Below, in pieces: positions 1 to 12,726 of a DNA stretch of 64,000 bases. A model generated the notes under the pieces. It saw only the letters and a program-made list of their open reading frames with translations. It did no database searches and was not told the origin of the DNA. The stretch covers positions 32,102,821-32,166,820 of the forward strand of contig OX344750.2 of assembly GCA_947034885.2 (NCBI GenBank), read 5' to 3'. The stretch comes from Thuidium tamariscinum (Eukaryota; Streptophyta; Bryopsida; Hypnales; Thuidiaceae). The stretch's first letter is position 1. Each line of letters begins with the position of its first letter. A program made the position numbers and the translations under genes.

Positions 1-1515
1 TCTTCACATGACTATTAATATATGTATTGATTAAAGATAATGATACATCATACCATATAGAGGTGATATTTGTCAATTACTATGCCTTATGGAGTTTTTT
101 ATAATTGGATATTGTAAAATCATGTGGTTACATGCAAAAGAGAGTACTTAGAACTTTTGAATTCATATGCTTTTTTTCTTAAATCAAATTTCACTCAATT
201 TTTTTTATTTCTATTGCAATGCACATGCAATAATCTTTATAAATTGTCGTTCTTAGCATATGCAATTGTACAATCATGCAATACAATTATGACTATTATG
301 TACAAATGTGTCAATTATGTTTTAGAAGATTCACCAATGTGGATTAGAAGATATTAGCTTCTAAACTTCAATTTTTTTCCTTTGAACTTTGATAGCTACA
401 TTTCTAGACCTCTTGTCTTTCTTATTCAAATTTTCACTATTATATAGGATGAATTTATATTGTTTAATTGTCCAATAAGAGGCATTTTATGGTGCAAACA
501 TCATGAGCATGAAGTACCAATGATCTTATAAAAGAAAAAGTCTCACTTATAGTACTAAAAACACATGAGCCATTAGTACTTAATTGCACCAAATTTGTCC
601 TTCTCCAAATAAAATAATCCCTCAATGTACTTAAATTTTGAATGATAAGAAGTACCTAATGTCCCATTATCCAATAAAAAAACATGTACCTTTATAAACA
701 TTATGATGTCAAAATGGGTGGAATAGGGGAAAAAATTGTCCTTTCTTTGACAAATATGCATTTAAATTCAGTTGAGGACCCCAATTGAGGCCATTTTAGA
801 GGCCTCTTTGAAGGTTCAAAATTTCTCTAACATTAAGTACTATTACTTCTCATGTATAATCAAAACATAAATCATTAATATATGTAAAGTACAATGGAAG
901 CACTATAATCCAAAGTATCAAATTGTTCTACCAAGATAGTATATTTTGTTTTAAAATTGCTATTGTGCCTAATAAATCTTACTAAAATCTATACATTATA
1001 TATTTTATTTTTGGCAAGTTAAATGAATTTTCAACACATCAAAGAATGTGATATTTTGAAGTTGTATATAGAAGTTATCAAAGAACAAGGTTTAATTCTA
1101 AAGGTGTTTCTTCTACATAGGTTTGGAATTGACTTTTTTAATGTATACAAAGTGAGGTTCGTGTCTTAGGGTCAATGGTGCATTTGGAAGTGTCCACCTT
1201 ATCTACATTTAAAGATTACTCATTTCAATTAGGTAACAAGTGTATGTGTTGTAGTTGAATCTTATCGAAGGCTAATTTCTAGAAATTGGCATCTATATGT
1301 ATTATTTTTCTAAAGATTAGTGAAAAAAACTTCCTTCTCCAAAATTACAACAAAAACAAACATATGTTCAAAATTGTAGCATCCTTTTCTTAAACTTTTA
1401 TGAGTTCTAACTTTTCCCAAGGGTGATTTCTTGAATCTATAATACTACTTAGATCTTTTAATTCTAGCTTCTACTACAATTGATTCTAGTCTATTGATGT
1501 GTAGGCTCAATACAG
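1..1515. other. AT-rich flank upstream of transposase
   Basis: AT-rich sequence without a supported gene. It should contain the 5' end of the transposase gene, because the first transposase exon seen has no ATG at its start. I could not find a first exon or a convincing CACTA terminus here. Confidence 0.4.
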
Positions 1516-1525
1516 AGCTGGAATC

Positions 1526-4500
1526 TTGAAAGGCCCATCTACTCTACCCTCTGCAAGTATTCCACATTCAGACAATGACCTTGCAGAAACTGACAATGTT
1601 CAAGAAGAACCAATGGATTATGAAGATATTGGAGAACATCCTGATGTGGTTGTTGCTGATTTCCTACTGCATAGGTTGGGGATGGAAGTCCAACCACTTG
1701 ACAATGACATAGCTGACATTGAGGGTGCTCCAATGAATTATTTAGCCACTGAAGCCTCGACACCATTATATACTGGTTCTAGGGCTAATCGTTTGTCTAT
1801 TATTCTTCAGTTTTTGAAAATACAGGCTAAGCATGGAGTAAGCAATGTATGCATGGATGAAATATTCCAATTGATTGGAGATCATGTCATTGATTCAAAT
1901 TTGGACTCTAAAATGCCAAAGACAAGAGCAGAAGCAAGGATACTAATTACAGAATTGGGACTTGACTATAAGACAATACATTCATGCCCATGTGATCATA
2001 CTTTGTATTATGGAGAGAATGAAGACCTTCAAATATGTCCCAATTGCAACCTATCTCGATACCGGCAAGATACACTTCTAAAGACCGTCCCAAGAAAGGT
2101 AATTGTTTATATAATTATTATTTTTTAGACAATTTTTGATGATTTCCCTCTACAATTTTTTTGATGCAATTTTAACATTAATTATTTTTTCTATGTGCAT
2201 GGACAATATTTATCAACAGAAGATGCACTATTTTCCAATTACTCCGCGTCTACAAGCTATGTATCAATGTCCAAGTATCTCAAAACTTATGACTTGGCAC
2301 CATGACCACAAAAGTGAAGATGACATTATGAGAGGGCCGGCTGACTCACCAGCATGGAAATTTGCTCTTAGAAGATGGAAATTTCTCCAAAATCCGCGCA
2401 ATGTATTTCTAGGCATGGCCATGGATGGAGTGAATCCTTTTGGGAATAATTCTACTGCATACTCTATATGGCCCATTGTACTAATATGCTACAATCTACC
2501 ACCTTGGCTAGCTATCAAAGCCTCTTTTTTGATACTTGCAGCAATTATCCCAGGTAAGTTACTGTAAAACTTATAAAAAATTGGTATACAATAAATATAA
2601 GACCATGCAATTATGCTATCAATTTTTCATGAAAATGCCTATTTTTGAAAAATATTTATTTTAAATGTGTCAAATTCCATTTTAAAAATAAATAATTTAA
2701 TATATTTTTAAATTTTCATTTATTGCAACAAGTACATCTTCAACAAGTACATCTTCCAACAATTTAGTACAAGTTTTTCTTGAGCTATTAGAAAGCTACA
2801 ATAATTTGAAGAGTAATATAAACAATATATATTTTGCATGTGCAGGAAAAAAGAAAGTCAAAGATATGAACGTTTATTTGGCACCAATTATTGATGAATT
2901 GAAGAAATTATGGACAATTGGAGTAGAAGCTTTTGATGTTCATACAAAAAAATCTTTCACTATGAAGGCCATACTTTTGTGGACTATGCATGATTTTCCA
3001 GGATATGGTGTGGCATCTTCATTGCAAACGCAAGGTTTTTTTGGATGTCCAGTTTGTGGGCCGGAGTATGTAAATTCATACTCTGCAAAAGAATTAAATA
3101 AGATTATATATCACGGGTATCGGAGGTATTTACCAGAGGGCCATCCATGGAGATCAAATGAAGTTGTCAACCAATTCAATGGCAAGATGGAGCCCATTTT
3201 AAAACCTCCTACGAGGATGGATGGTTGGGATTGGTTGTCACAATGGGAGAAAGTGGAAACTGGTTCATTGCAACTTCAAAAAAGTGGCATGACAGGGATT
3301 TCAAAGTTCTATGACCTTGAATATTGGGCTGTAAGTTTTTTTAACCCTTACTCACATAATAATATTTTTGTTGCGTTTTAATAGAGGATAATTTATATTG
3401 TGGTATTGACAAAAATGTCTATTCAATTCTATTGTATCCATTGGATTAGTGTATTTGAGGATATTAGTTAATGTAAATTAACTTTTTTTGCATGCAGGAG
3501 CTCAAGATACGACACCTTCTTGACCCAATGCATATAGAGAAAAATGTATGTTCATCTCTTTTTAAGACCTTTACTAATGCAAAAGGTACAAAGGCTGATT
3601 CTGAGTCACAAAGAGAGGAAATGAAGAATATGGGGATTATGAAAGATATGTGGATTCAATCTGGAAGTGCACCACCCAAAGCACCTTGGATTTTTACAAA
3701 GACTGAATTTGCCCAAGTAATTGATGTGCTACAAACCACAAAGACTCCAAGGAATTATGGATCATCTTTTGAACATAAATTTGCAGACAACAAGTTTACA
3801 GGCATGAAGACACATGACTATCACAATCTTTTGCATGATTTGCTTCCAATTGCAGTGAGGGATGCTTTGAATGAAAACTTGCGAAGCATTGTATACCGGT
3901 TGGGAGAATTGTTTCGCTGGATATGTAGCAAAGAAATTAAGATTTCTGAAATTCGTGGGATGAAAAATATGGCAGCTGAGTTGATGTGTGATATGGAAAG
4001 AAATCTCCCTCCAAGCTTTTTTGACATTCAAGTACATTTGATATGGCATTTGGTGGAAGAAGTTGAATTGTGTGGACTTGTATCATCTCGTTGGATGTAC
4101 TTTTTGGAACGATACATGAAGGACCTCAAAAATTGGGTTAGACAAAAGGCACGTCCAGAGGGTTCTATGGCAGAAGGATATATCTTGACAGAGGCAATGC
4201 ACTATACTACTGAGTACACTACCCGATTGGCACCAAATGCACCTCAATTGTGGAAGCTAAAAGAAGATCCAATTCTATCTGAGATGGTATTGCCTAAAGC
4301 CCATAAAATGCAACGTCTTGATAGAGATGAAATGGGGGTGGTTTTTTTGAAACAAATTCACAATTTCATATTAAAAAATGATCCTTGCATGGCGCATTGG
4401 AGAAGACAATATGCTATAGAAGTTAGAAACAATGAAGTTGACTTTGGTGAATGGGCCCTACTCCAAATGCAAAGCCAAATCAGCTTGGGTGAACACCCAA

Positions 4501-6100
4501 TAGATCGTGAGTACAATATTGCCCTTGGTCCACATCCAAAAGTGAAATTCTATGCACATATGTGGGCTACAGGAAAATATTTAAGAGTATTTGCTAGAGA
4601 TGTTGGAAAAAAGACACAAGATTCAGGTATTGACTTCTATCTATTCTTGAAGTTGTTTTGTCCTAAAATCTAGTGAAAGTAGGACTTTACATGAATATTA
4701 TATAGCTTTATGGAGATTTAAGTTAACCTTTTTTATTATTCTCTTTGTTTGTAGGTGTGATTATTGAACAAAAATCACAAAGCGCAAAACCATAATGAAG
4801 AGTCTTGTATGGAGTACAAAATGAAAATCAAAGTTCAAAAGTTCTTGCCCCTAATAGTTGTTTGTACTTGCATGTTTGTAGAGAAGATAAAAGTACATTA
4901 TAAGAATATGTTTTCTTTGTATTTGTAGATTCATTCTAAAAAAACATTAGTGTTTCACTATAGAATTGCAACAAGTACATCTTCCAACAATTTAGTACAA
5001 GTTTTTTCATTTTGACATTCAAAATACTATCACTATTATGAGTTGAAAGTTAATAAATGGAATTGCATAGAATTAAAAAAAAAAATAGAACTTAAAGAAG
5101 ATGTATTATATTGTCATTTTAAAGATAATCCTTCATGAAATTATGAAATTGAATTATTTCACATATTTAATTACCCTCTATATATGGTTGTTGCATATTT
5201 ATATTCATCAGAGTGTTCTCAAATATTTCTAATGTATACAATGATCATACAATTTGAACTTCAAAGGTGAATTGAATTTTTATTTTGGTTACTACTAAAC
5301 TTTACATGTGCACTTGTACAGGGATAGCATGTTCATTCCATCACTTGGATGTCAATGGAGAACCTTGCACAATTGAATATTATGGCAAAATCTGCAATAT
5401 TGTTGAAGTAAACTTCAGGTCTTTTACAATAATATTATTGAAAGCAAATTGGTATGACAGTACTCCAACACGCCGTGGAAACCCTAGAGTTTTGGTTGAT
5501 GAGTGTAAGTTTACACGTGTACGTACAAGCACCTTTATGCCATCTCACTTGGTCGAACACGAACCTTTTATTTACCCTCTTGATGTAGACCAAGTGTTCT
5601 TTATTGAAGATAGGCTTAATATTGGTTGGCATCTTGTTGTGAAACATGAAACAAGGTCCCACAAAATTCTCTATAGAATGGAAAGAAACAACATTGTGGA
5701 AAATGATGAAGAGAACGTATTGTTACAACATGAGGATAGCAACACAATTGCTCCACCATTGCAATGCTATGAAAAAGAAATTGAAGGTGACCACTTGTCG
5801 ATTGAGTTTATTGATGAAGAAGATGCTTGGGCTAATGATGCTGATGGAGAAGGCACATTGGAAGGTGAAGAAGATTATTTGCAAACTCTTATAGACGGTG
5901 AATCTAATGACAATGATAACATGAACTTTGATGTCTACACCCAAGAGATGATTGAGGTACCAAGATTACGCCCTACAATAAGTGTACAAAGATATATTGG
6001 AGAACATTTAATAGGAGAGGATAACATCTCAGATCCAGAAATGGAAGCTTTGGATTTGCCCGAAGATGTTATTGGATACTCAGGGAGTGACAATGAATAA
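1526..6100 (+). CDS. CACTA (En/Spm) tnp2-type transposase, five exons, open frame
   Basis: Transposase of a CACTA DNA transposon, which excises and reinserts the element in the nucleus. Exons by consensus GT/AG sites: 1526-2098, 2220-2553, 2846-3330, 3498-4626, 5322-6100. All phases agree, giving 3,300 nt and about 1,099 codons without a stop. Visible in order: a Cys-rich segment CPCDHTLYYG...CPNC in exon 1; the tnp2 core with AMDGVNPFG (Asp about 260) and TMHDFPGYG (Asp about 352), the likely catalytic acidic positions; FFGCPVCGPEY; LLDPMHIEKNVCSSL in exon 4, followed by a DUF4218-like stretch; and a DUF4216-like C-terminus (exon 5) ending in an acidic tail. The frame begins with TTG, not ATG, and an acceptor-like tacag lies just upstream. 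The true start is therefore probably in an undetected 5' exon, and the N-terminal transposase-associated domain is not seen. An alternative acceptor near 4754 would add a short exon ending in a stop. Confidence 0.9.
2726..5006. repeat. 38-bp repeat shared by two transposase introns
   Basis: The segment 2741-2778 (starting CAACAAGTACATCTTCC, ending AGTACAAGTTTTT) recurs identically at 4969-5006. The first copy has an extra partial unit just before it (2726-2740). One copy is in intron 2 and the other in intron 4 of the transposase gene. It could be a transposase-binding subterminal motif, a small insertion or an intron element; the sequence does not decide. Confidence 0.8.
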
Positions 6101-8079
6101 TCATTTTGTTGATGTATTTTCAAAATTTCGAATCCATCATTGATTGTCTAAGGTGGCCTTGGTGTTTATTATTTCTTAGATTGTGTGGTTGTGTTCTTAA
6201 GAACTCTTGCTATAAATCCTTCTTTTGAGTGTCTTTAAAGAAATTACATAATATTTTTGTACATACTCTAGTATTGTAGTTGGAGTTGTTGAACTTGAAG
6301 TGTACTTCAACTTGAACTTTATTTTCATCTTTCTATGTACCACGATAGGAGAGGGCTGGAAAATAGTTTGGCCATTAAGGATCATCATATAGGTGGTTGT
6401 GAAATGGACATGAGATGGTTCTTTAACTGACCTCTCTAATCATTGAATGAATGAAAGTGAAAAAATATTATTTATTGCAAGAGCCAATCAATCTCTTTCC
6501 TTTCTCCATTTTTCCTAAAAGATGTAAGTAAATAGTTTTTTGAAGACCTAGGGTCTTAAATAGGGACCTATGACACAATTTGTTTGAAAATTCTTAAGTC
6601 AAGAATGCTTCAAATTAATATGAAATGACTTGTGTTAGATTCCTCATTTATTTATCTTTGATTGAAAAATGAGCACAAGGCATTTTCATCTAGGGAAATA
6701 CATAAAAAAGACGGATCAGCTCTTAAATGAGCGGTTTTAGTGCCTCTTATCTTATCAATGAACTTCTAAAGGACTATAGATTTCACTTTGCATGTTCTGT
6801 GCACTTCAGTAGGTTCGTATGACTTCATAATTTGGAATGTTTAGATAAAGTTCATATGATGGATGCTATTCATTATATTGTAAGTGTGCAAGTTGTTTCA
6901 TATCATTTTGTTAAATATATTGGAACAATTAGAGAGGTGTTTTCAATTTCAACTTGAAGTAAGGAAACAAAAATATACACCAAAAAAGCATTGTCCTTTA
7001 AAATAAATATTAATTGTTACCTATTTGAAAACTATTGAATTTGTAATCAATTCAAAATAGAATGTGTTATATTTAGTCTACTCTTACTAAATTTTAGAGA
7101 AGGTACAATTCCAAATTCTAAAATATTTGGATATTGAAGTTTTGATTCAAACCATTGAAGTTAAGAAGGCACCAAATTTGTAATTCTAATAATCTAGGAT
7201 TGAAAATTATAAACCATGCTAGAATATTAAATTGATTAGTGCTTTGTGTTGTTGTATAGTTGAATTCCAAGTATTTGAACAAAACAAACTAAGTTACTAA
7301 TAAACTAAGAATTCTAACACTAGCCATGCAAGAATGGGCCAAAATTTGGTAGAATAGGGAGACATAAACACTAACACATTCCTATATATATACTAAAAAT
7401 TAATCATGTGAATGCATGTGAATGTTAGGTCTTTGATTATTGTCACAATTAATTTTGGAGCTAATATTTTTTTATAAAATTTTGGGTTCTAATTGTGTCA
7501 AATTAGAACTTTAAAATCATGAGGTTTAATAAATAAAAAATTCATGAATTCCAAAAAAATCTACAATCTAAGCATTGAAATAAGTAATGATGTCTTGGTA
7601 TTTCACTTTATTGATGAAAATTCTAACTAGTGATATATATTGCCTTCTACATGTGTGAGCATGAAAAAGAATATAACACTTTTACATTACCAATTGTAAA
7701 TGAAAAAGTCATATCTTCAATATGAAGTCCCTTTACATCTCCTAGTCATCCCTCAACTGAACTCAAAATTATTTCTTTTATATTCAAATCTAAATTCTGA
7801 GTATGGAATCATAATGCAATCTACAAAAGTATATTATGCATTTTGAACCCTCTAAGGAGATGCTACACTGTTGGTAGGTCTTACTTATAATTATAACAAC
7901 TAGGCAACTTATAAGACAACTTACAAGCATAGAAAAACCTACAATGATATCACAGTTGACAATTGACTTAAGAAGACCTTGCATTATTCCTACAATGTTT
8001 GCAAGTTGAGAGGGGATTAATGATCCCAAATTTGGCTAAATTTACATCCAACCTATAAATCTTTTTCTTCTTAAGTCCT
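6101..8079. other. AT-rich sequence downstream of transposase, no gene seen
   Basis: Probable 3' UTR followed by AT-rich sequence. No coding region, RNA gene or clear terminal inverted repeat was found. Confidence 0.4.
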
Positions 8080-8310
8080 TGAGTTCCAACTATTACAATT
8101 GAGTTTAGTCACCTCAAATTGAATTTGACAACTTTGAATGACAATCCAAAAATGACTACATCTAGGATTGATTTGAAAATCTTTCCATACAAACAAATAG
8201 CATTAATTTTCAACAAGTTTTATGGAATTGGACATGACATGCAAAAGTTACAACACTTTGAATAACATAGAGAGACTATGTGGGGGTTGTTCTAGTCATT
8301 TCGGTTGCTC
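8080..8310. mobile_element. Degenerate relative of the 34.1-35.1 kb TTAA element
   Basis: The stretch with AGGATTGATTTGAAAATC, CAACAAGTTTTATGGAATT, ATGCAAAAGTTACAACAC and GAGACTATGTGGGGG follows the same order as 34911-35050 in the element at 34091-35079. It lacks the TTAA ends, so it is a decayed or partial copy. Confidence 0.6.
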
Positions 8311-8857
8311 TAGGATTTGAAATTAACTAAGTCTATTAAGTAAAGTCAAAAATAAGAAATTCTTCAAACTTCAAATGTTATAATCTTTTGATTTGTTTGC
8401 TCCAAGTCTATAAGCTTTTTTCGCGTACATGTTTGCAATATTGTTATACAAACTTTTACACATGTTTTTTTAAAAACTTTTAGAAGAAAATCATTCTCAT
8501 TGCCATAAAAAGTAGCAACTTCTAACAATGTCTATATGAAATGTGTCTTCATTTCTTAGGAATTAAATATAAAAGGATGAACCTATGATAATAGAAAGAA
8601 CTTCCAAAATCTTTTTGTTTCATTTGTTTTTATTTTGTTACTATATATTTAAAAAAATTTGAAAGTATATAAATTACAAAATGAATATATTTTACTTATA
8701 GACTCAAATTTGTATTTGCAATCAAAATCTTGAATTTTAGGAAATTTTAAATATCAAAGTTGAAGTCAAAAACAAACTTTAAGAATTTCATTTGATTATT
8801 TGGGCCTAATAAATTCAAAAAAGATCATTGTTGTTGTTCAAATCCACAATAAAAGTA

Positions 8858-8930
8858 TTAGATGAAATTTGAGGGGAAGAAGAGACTGCAAGTTTCCAGA
8901 CTATAGGAACTTGGGGGACAATGCAATATT
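8858..8930. mobile_element. Left-end fragment of the CATTAG-ended MITE family
   Basis: TTAGATGAAATTTGAGGGG matches the terminal repeat of the complete element at 52516-52796. It is followed by an AGACTGCAAGTTTCC...GGAACTTG hairpin like those at 51.8, 52.7 and 56.7 kb. No matching right end was found. Confidence 0.55.
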
Positions 8931-9304
8931 AGTAGTTTGATGTAGTCAAAATTGTGACACATCAAATATATTTATAAATGTAAAAGTAGGATAAAATAAA
9001 TAGGAGCATGCTAAAAACAATGGAAATCAAAATATTTGATAGTTAATACAATAAAAGTAAAAATATAAATATACTTCTAATTCTACATTAATTTTCTTAA
9101 AATAAATAAAGTAAAATAAAGTGAAGTAAATTATTGATAGTAAAGTTCTTTTACTTTGAAGTGCTTCAAATTGTATATATATATTGACAGTCATTGAATA
9201 TATTTCATAGTCATTGAAAACTTCAAGAACATTGCTCTATATTTGTTTATATATTTCTTTAATCTTTCTTATTTTTGTAACTATAACCATATATAATTAC
9301 CAAA

Positions 9305-10808
9305 ATGTCTTCAAAAACACATATTTGTATCCTTTGTAATCAAACTTTTAATTCAGAAGAACAATGGAAAGCTCATGAGGGGGGTAAAAGGCACAAACGT
9401 ATTTCTAAAATTGCCTTAGGAGAAGAAACTGAAGGAGAAAAACAAAATACTTCTAATAATGGTAACATAATTGATGAAGATATACAAAAATTACGAGCAT
9501 TAGGAATATCAATTCCTACAATCGTCAATAAAGTTATAAAGTGTCAAAAATCAAAAAGTGCAAGTCGTGACTTAGATATATCCAAAATGACAGAACTAAC
9601 TGAGCCATGTGTCCTTGTAGAGGGTGAACAAATTTTAGGTATTTATGTTAATAATTTTTTTGCGAAAGAAAAATGTCAAAAATGGTATAAATTATTAGAT
9701 TTTACTTACGAGCATGGAGGAATTGTCAAACGAGGAAAAGAAAAGAGTGGAGGCAATATGGTAATGATTGGTTGGAGACATGATGAATTCATTGACAAGC
9801 CAACTATGTAAGTGATTTTACTTTATTTTCATTGTAATCATGTTGTATATTTCAAAAAAATTCTTGTTGAATGAAGTCAATATAATAGCATTATTTGTTC
9901 TAAATTTGATAAAAATAATTATATTTATGATGTTATTAGAATTTGAATATTATCAAAATTATCTGAAACAATTACTTATTTAACATCAATGCTTGTAGAT
10001 ATACACAATCAGAGAGGAAAAATCACAATATAAAACCATTGGCAGAAGAAATTCATGAACTAGGAGAATCTTTTGCAAATGAGGTTTATAAGTTTTTGCA
10101 ACCCGCTTTTGGATCTTGGATACAATCCTTGGAAAAGCTACATCCTAGAACAATCCCATTCAACTATGGACGAATTAGAGATACTCCATTTTCGCATATG
10201 GGCATTACAAAAAACTATTGGATATCTCCACACAGAGATCTTGGTGATAGTAATATGGGATTCATCATGTGGTTTACAGAAGGTAATTTCTATTATATTT
10301 GAATTTTAAATGTTTCATCTTTTCAATCTTAAGAAACCTTAAAGCTAAATGTTTAATTTCCATTTTTCCATAACACATAATTTTAACAATTGTAATTAAG
10401 ATTTAAAACATATATTTTATTACTAACACAATAACATTTTATTATTATCACAATAATATTTTATTATTTAAGTCATGATTGTTTACCTACTTCTTTTTGT
10501 GTATAGAATTTCCATATGGAATACCAAAACGAGGAGGAGAGTTTTGTCTACAAGACTATGGCTACTACATCAAGCCTAAAGCTGGATCGGTATTACTATT
10601 GGATTCAAAAAATGTAAGACATGGAACTGTAGCCAATAGTGGCTTCTTCCAAATAGGAGTTGCTCTTCTCACAAAAAAATCTATTTTAAATTCTTTTGAA
10701 AGACTTACAAAAGAAATGGATGAGATTAGGAGAGCGAAAGAAAAGACTAACAAACATCATTATGATTCTATTTTAGAGAATTTGACAATAAAGAAATTTA
10801 AAAAATAG
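9305..10808 (+). CDS. C2H2 zinc finger plus TET/JBP-like Fe(II)/2OG dioxygenase, three exons
   Basis: Predicted Fe(II)/2-oxoglutarate oxygenase with an N-terminal nucleic-acid-binding finger. Exons: 9305-9807, 9999-10282, 10507-10808, with consecutive phases, giving about 362 residues from an ATG. Residues 8-30 form a U1/matrin-type finger, C-x2-C-x12-H-x5-H. Residues about 100-320 hold the double-stranded beta-helix signature: SPHRDLGDSN (His246, Asp248), FIMWFTEG, GGEFCLQDYGYYIKP, GSVLLLDS, then RHGT (His301). The spacing and the GGEFCLxDYG...PKxGSVLLLDS block resemble TET/JBP-type nucleic-acid oxygenases more than AlkB or prolyl hydroxylases; this assignment is from memory of motifs. Where TET enzymes carry the 2OG-binding Arg before a hydrophobic strand, this protein has Gln311 (FQIGVALL). 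The C-terminus is Lys/Glu-rich and charged. Base composition is as AT-rich as the transposase upstream and unlike the GC-richer host genes of the window. Substrate unknown. Confidence 0.8.
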
Positions 10809-11685
10809 ATTGAATTTTTTAATACACCACATGTAAAATAGTTTGCTTTCAATCTTACATGAAAGTATTACTAAAATGACCCAAAAAAACTTGTGATATT
10901 CTAAACTATAATTTATAAATAAAAATTCAACCAATATTTCCTTATAAGTAATATTTTTGTTTGCAACAAATATAAGTATATATCCATATTTTAGATACTT
11001 TTGTGACCTTGAATGATTAGATTATTTGTATTTGAAACTTCTTATCTTCCATTTTTTGGACTATACCATGATGAGGTTTAAATCTTGATAGTAGATAATT
11101 GAATTGAGAGTGTAGCTAGGAAAAATAATTTGAAAATAAAAATGTAATTTTTTTTCTTAAGAAATTATAAAGTACAAGAACATTAATGATGGAAGAAAAA
11201 ATCTAAATCATTGATATTTCTAAGATGGAATTGAAAGATACTAATGCATATATATATATGTATATTTTCTTTACTTTTCTTTTGGTGGTTACCTTTGTCT
11301 TAAAAGTGTATATATTATTCTAAAGTTAAAAATTTTAAATTTTAACTTTAAGAAAAATTGAATAACTTTTGGAAAAATCATGAAAACACAACAAATTTGA
11401 CAAGCATTTCTTGCAATCACCCATTATTGTACGTTTATTTTTCTAAAATTATAAATGTGGAAGTGTGTCAATTGTCAAGTCAATTATATTGACTGTAATT
11501 CAAAATCAAATTTGCAAAGATGAGATTATAGATTCAAAAAATAAGAAAATTTCAAAAAGTTACGAAAAGAGAATCTACTTTCAAATCCATTGCAACATAA
11601 TCTACTAAGAAAATGACAATATTTCTTTTTCTAATTCAATGTAGAAAGAATTATGAAATTTTTCTTCTCAAATTTATAGGAAAAT
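10809..11685. other. AT-rich intergenic, no gene seen
   Basis: 3' flank of the dioxygenase gene. AT-rich, with a short TA run near 11250. No supported feature. Confidence 0.4.
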
Positions 11686-11687
11686 AG

Positions 11688-12036
11688 TGGTGAGAAGGGA
11701 GGAGGCTTAAAAACCACTTAGGCTTGAAAATCGCTCACCTTCTCAAGCATACATTGTTTGTACATGCTTCTTTTTCATCTTTACAAGAATGTACTACAAA
11801 CAATGTACATTTTAGAAGGTGAACCACTTTAGAGCTCTATGCCATTTCGACTTCAAAATTTCATAACTAATTCCACAAAGCTCCAAAAAATATGAAACAA
11901 CTTGGGTTACATACTTACATGTCAATTTTACTTGTGTTTGAAGCAAAAATTTTAGAAAAATAATTCATAAAGATTCGCTTCTCCAAAATTCAATTTCAAG
12001 TCTGACTTGGACGCTTTCTGGAACTCCTCCCTTAGC
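11688..12036. mobile_element. MITE family copy, diverged (second copy at 54990-55306)
   Basis: AGAAGGGAGGAGGCTTAAAA at the left and GGAACTCCTCCCTTAGC at the right form imperfect inverted ends. The interior (ACTTCAAAATTTCATAACTA, CCACAAAGCTCCAAAAAATA, GAAACAACTTGGGTT) matches 55126-55190 closely. No transposase is encoded. Confidence 0.65.
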
Positions 12037-12726
12037 AGTGATGAATTGAACCATACAGATGAATCCAGAATTCAAAGTGTACAACTTTTACTTATGTATA
12101 AAATATAAAATATTGTTCCAAATAGCAGGTAATGATGGTTTTCCGAAATAGTCAATTCTGGATAAGACTGCATGTTGAGGGGTTAAATCCTATATTCTTG
12201 CACAACTGACATTTTCCTTCAGAAAGAAATATTGATTTGAACTTATGTACTGTACTAGAAGTAGCTAAATTTTTTTTTGACACAAACGGAACGAAATTTC
12301 ATAGGGAATCAATAATCCAAAAATTTGGCTTGGCTGTTTTGTTCCAGGTTTTTCTTAATGCAATGGCTTGCCTATTTGTTCCAAAAAATAATAATAATAA
12401 TAATAATTTAAAAATTGAGTGGCAGTAGCTGAAAGGTCAGCCTCCCACCACAGCTGCAAATATGGTAAGCTTATTGAAAAAGCCCAATGTTGCTGGAGCT
12501 CATCTTCATACTGCACGCTCACAGGGCACAAATAACGAGACTGACAAAAATTCCTGAGCAACGTCTGGTTAAGGGAATTCGTGGCGCATTTGGTGTCCAA
12601 ATCTGCTTTCTTCTATGACCCCATAAAATATTCTTAGTTAAAAGCTGACAAGTTTCTCTTACACGTCCCTGTGCTTCATAGTCTATAAATGTAACATTAA
12701 ACAAAGCCGTGACACACATTGGGAAC

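Noticed and set aside
4754-4796. Extra transposase exon after a TTTGTAG acceptor
   Set aside because: It ends in a stop after 13 codons. Skipping it joins exon 4 to the DUF4216-like exon in phase with the expected TQDSG junction, so skipping is preferred.
898-11690. CACTATAATCC at 898 and TAGTG near 11686 as possible CACTA termini enclosing transposase and dioxygenase
   Set aside because: Only the five-base CACTA core and a few following bases match, which is expected by chance in AT-rich DNA. Multicopy comparison is needed before claiming the ends.
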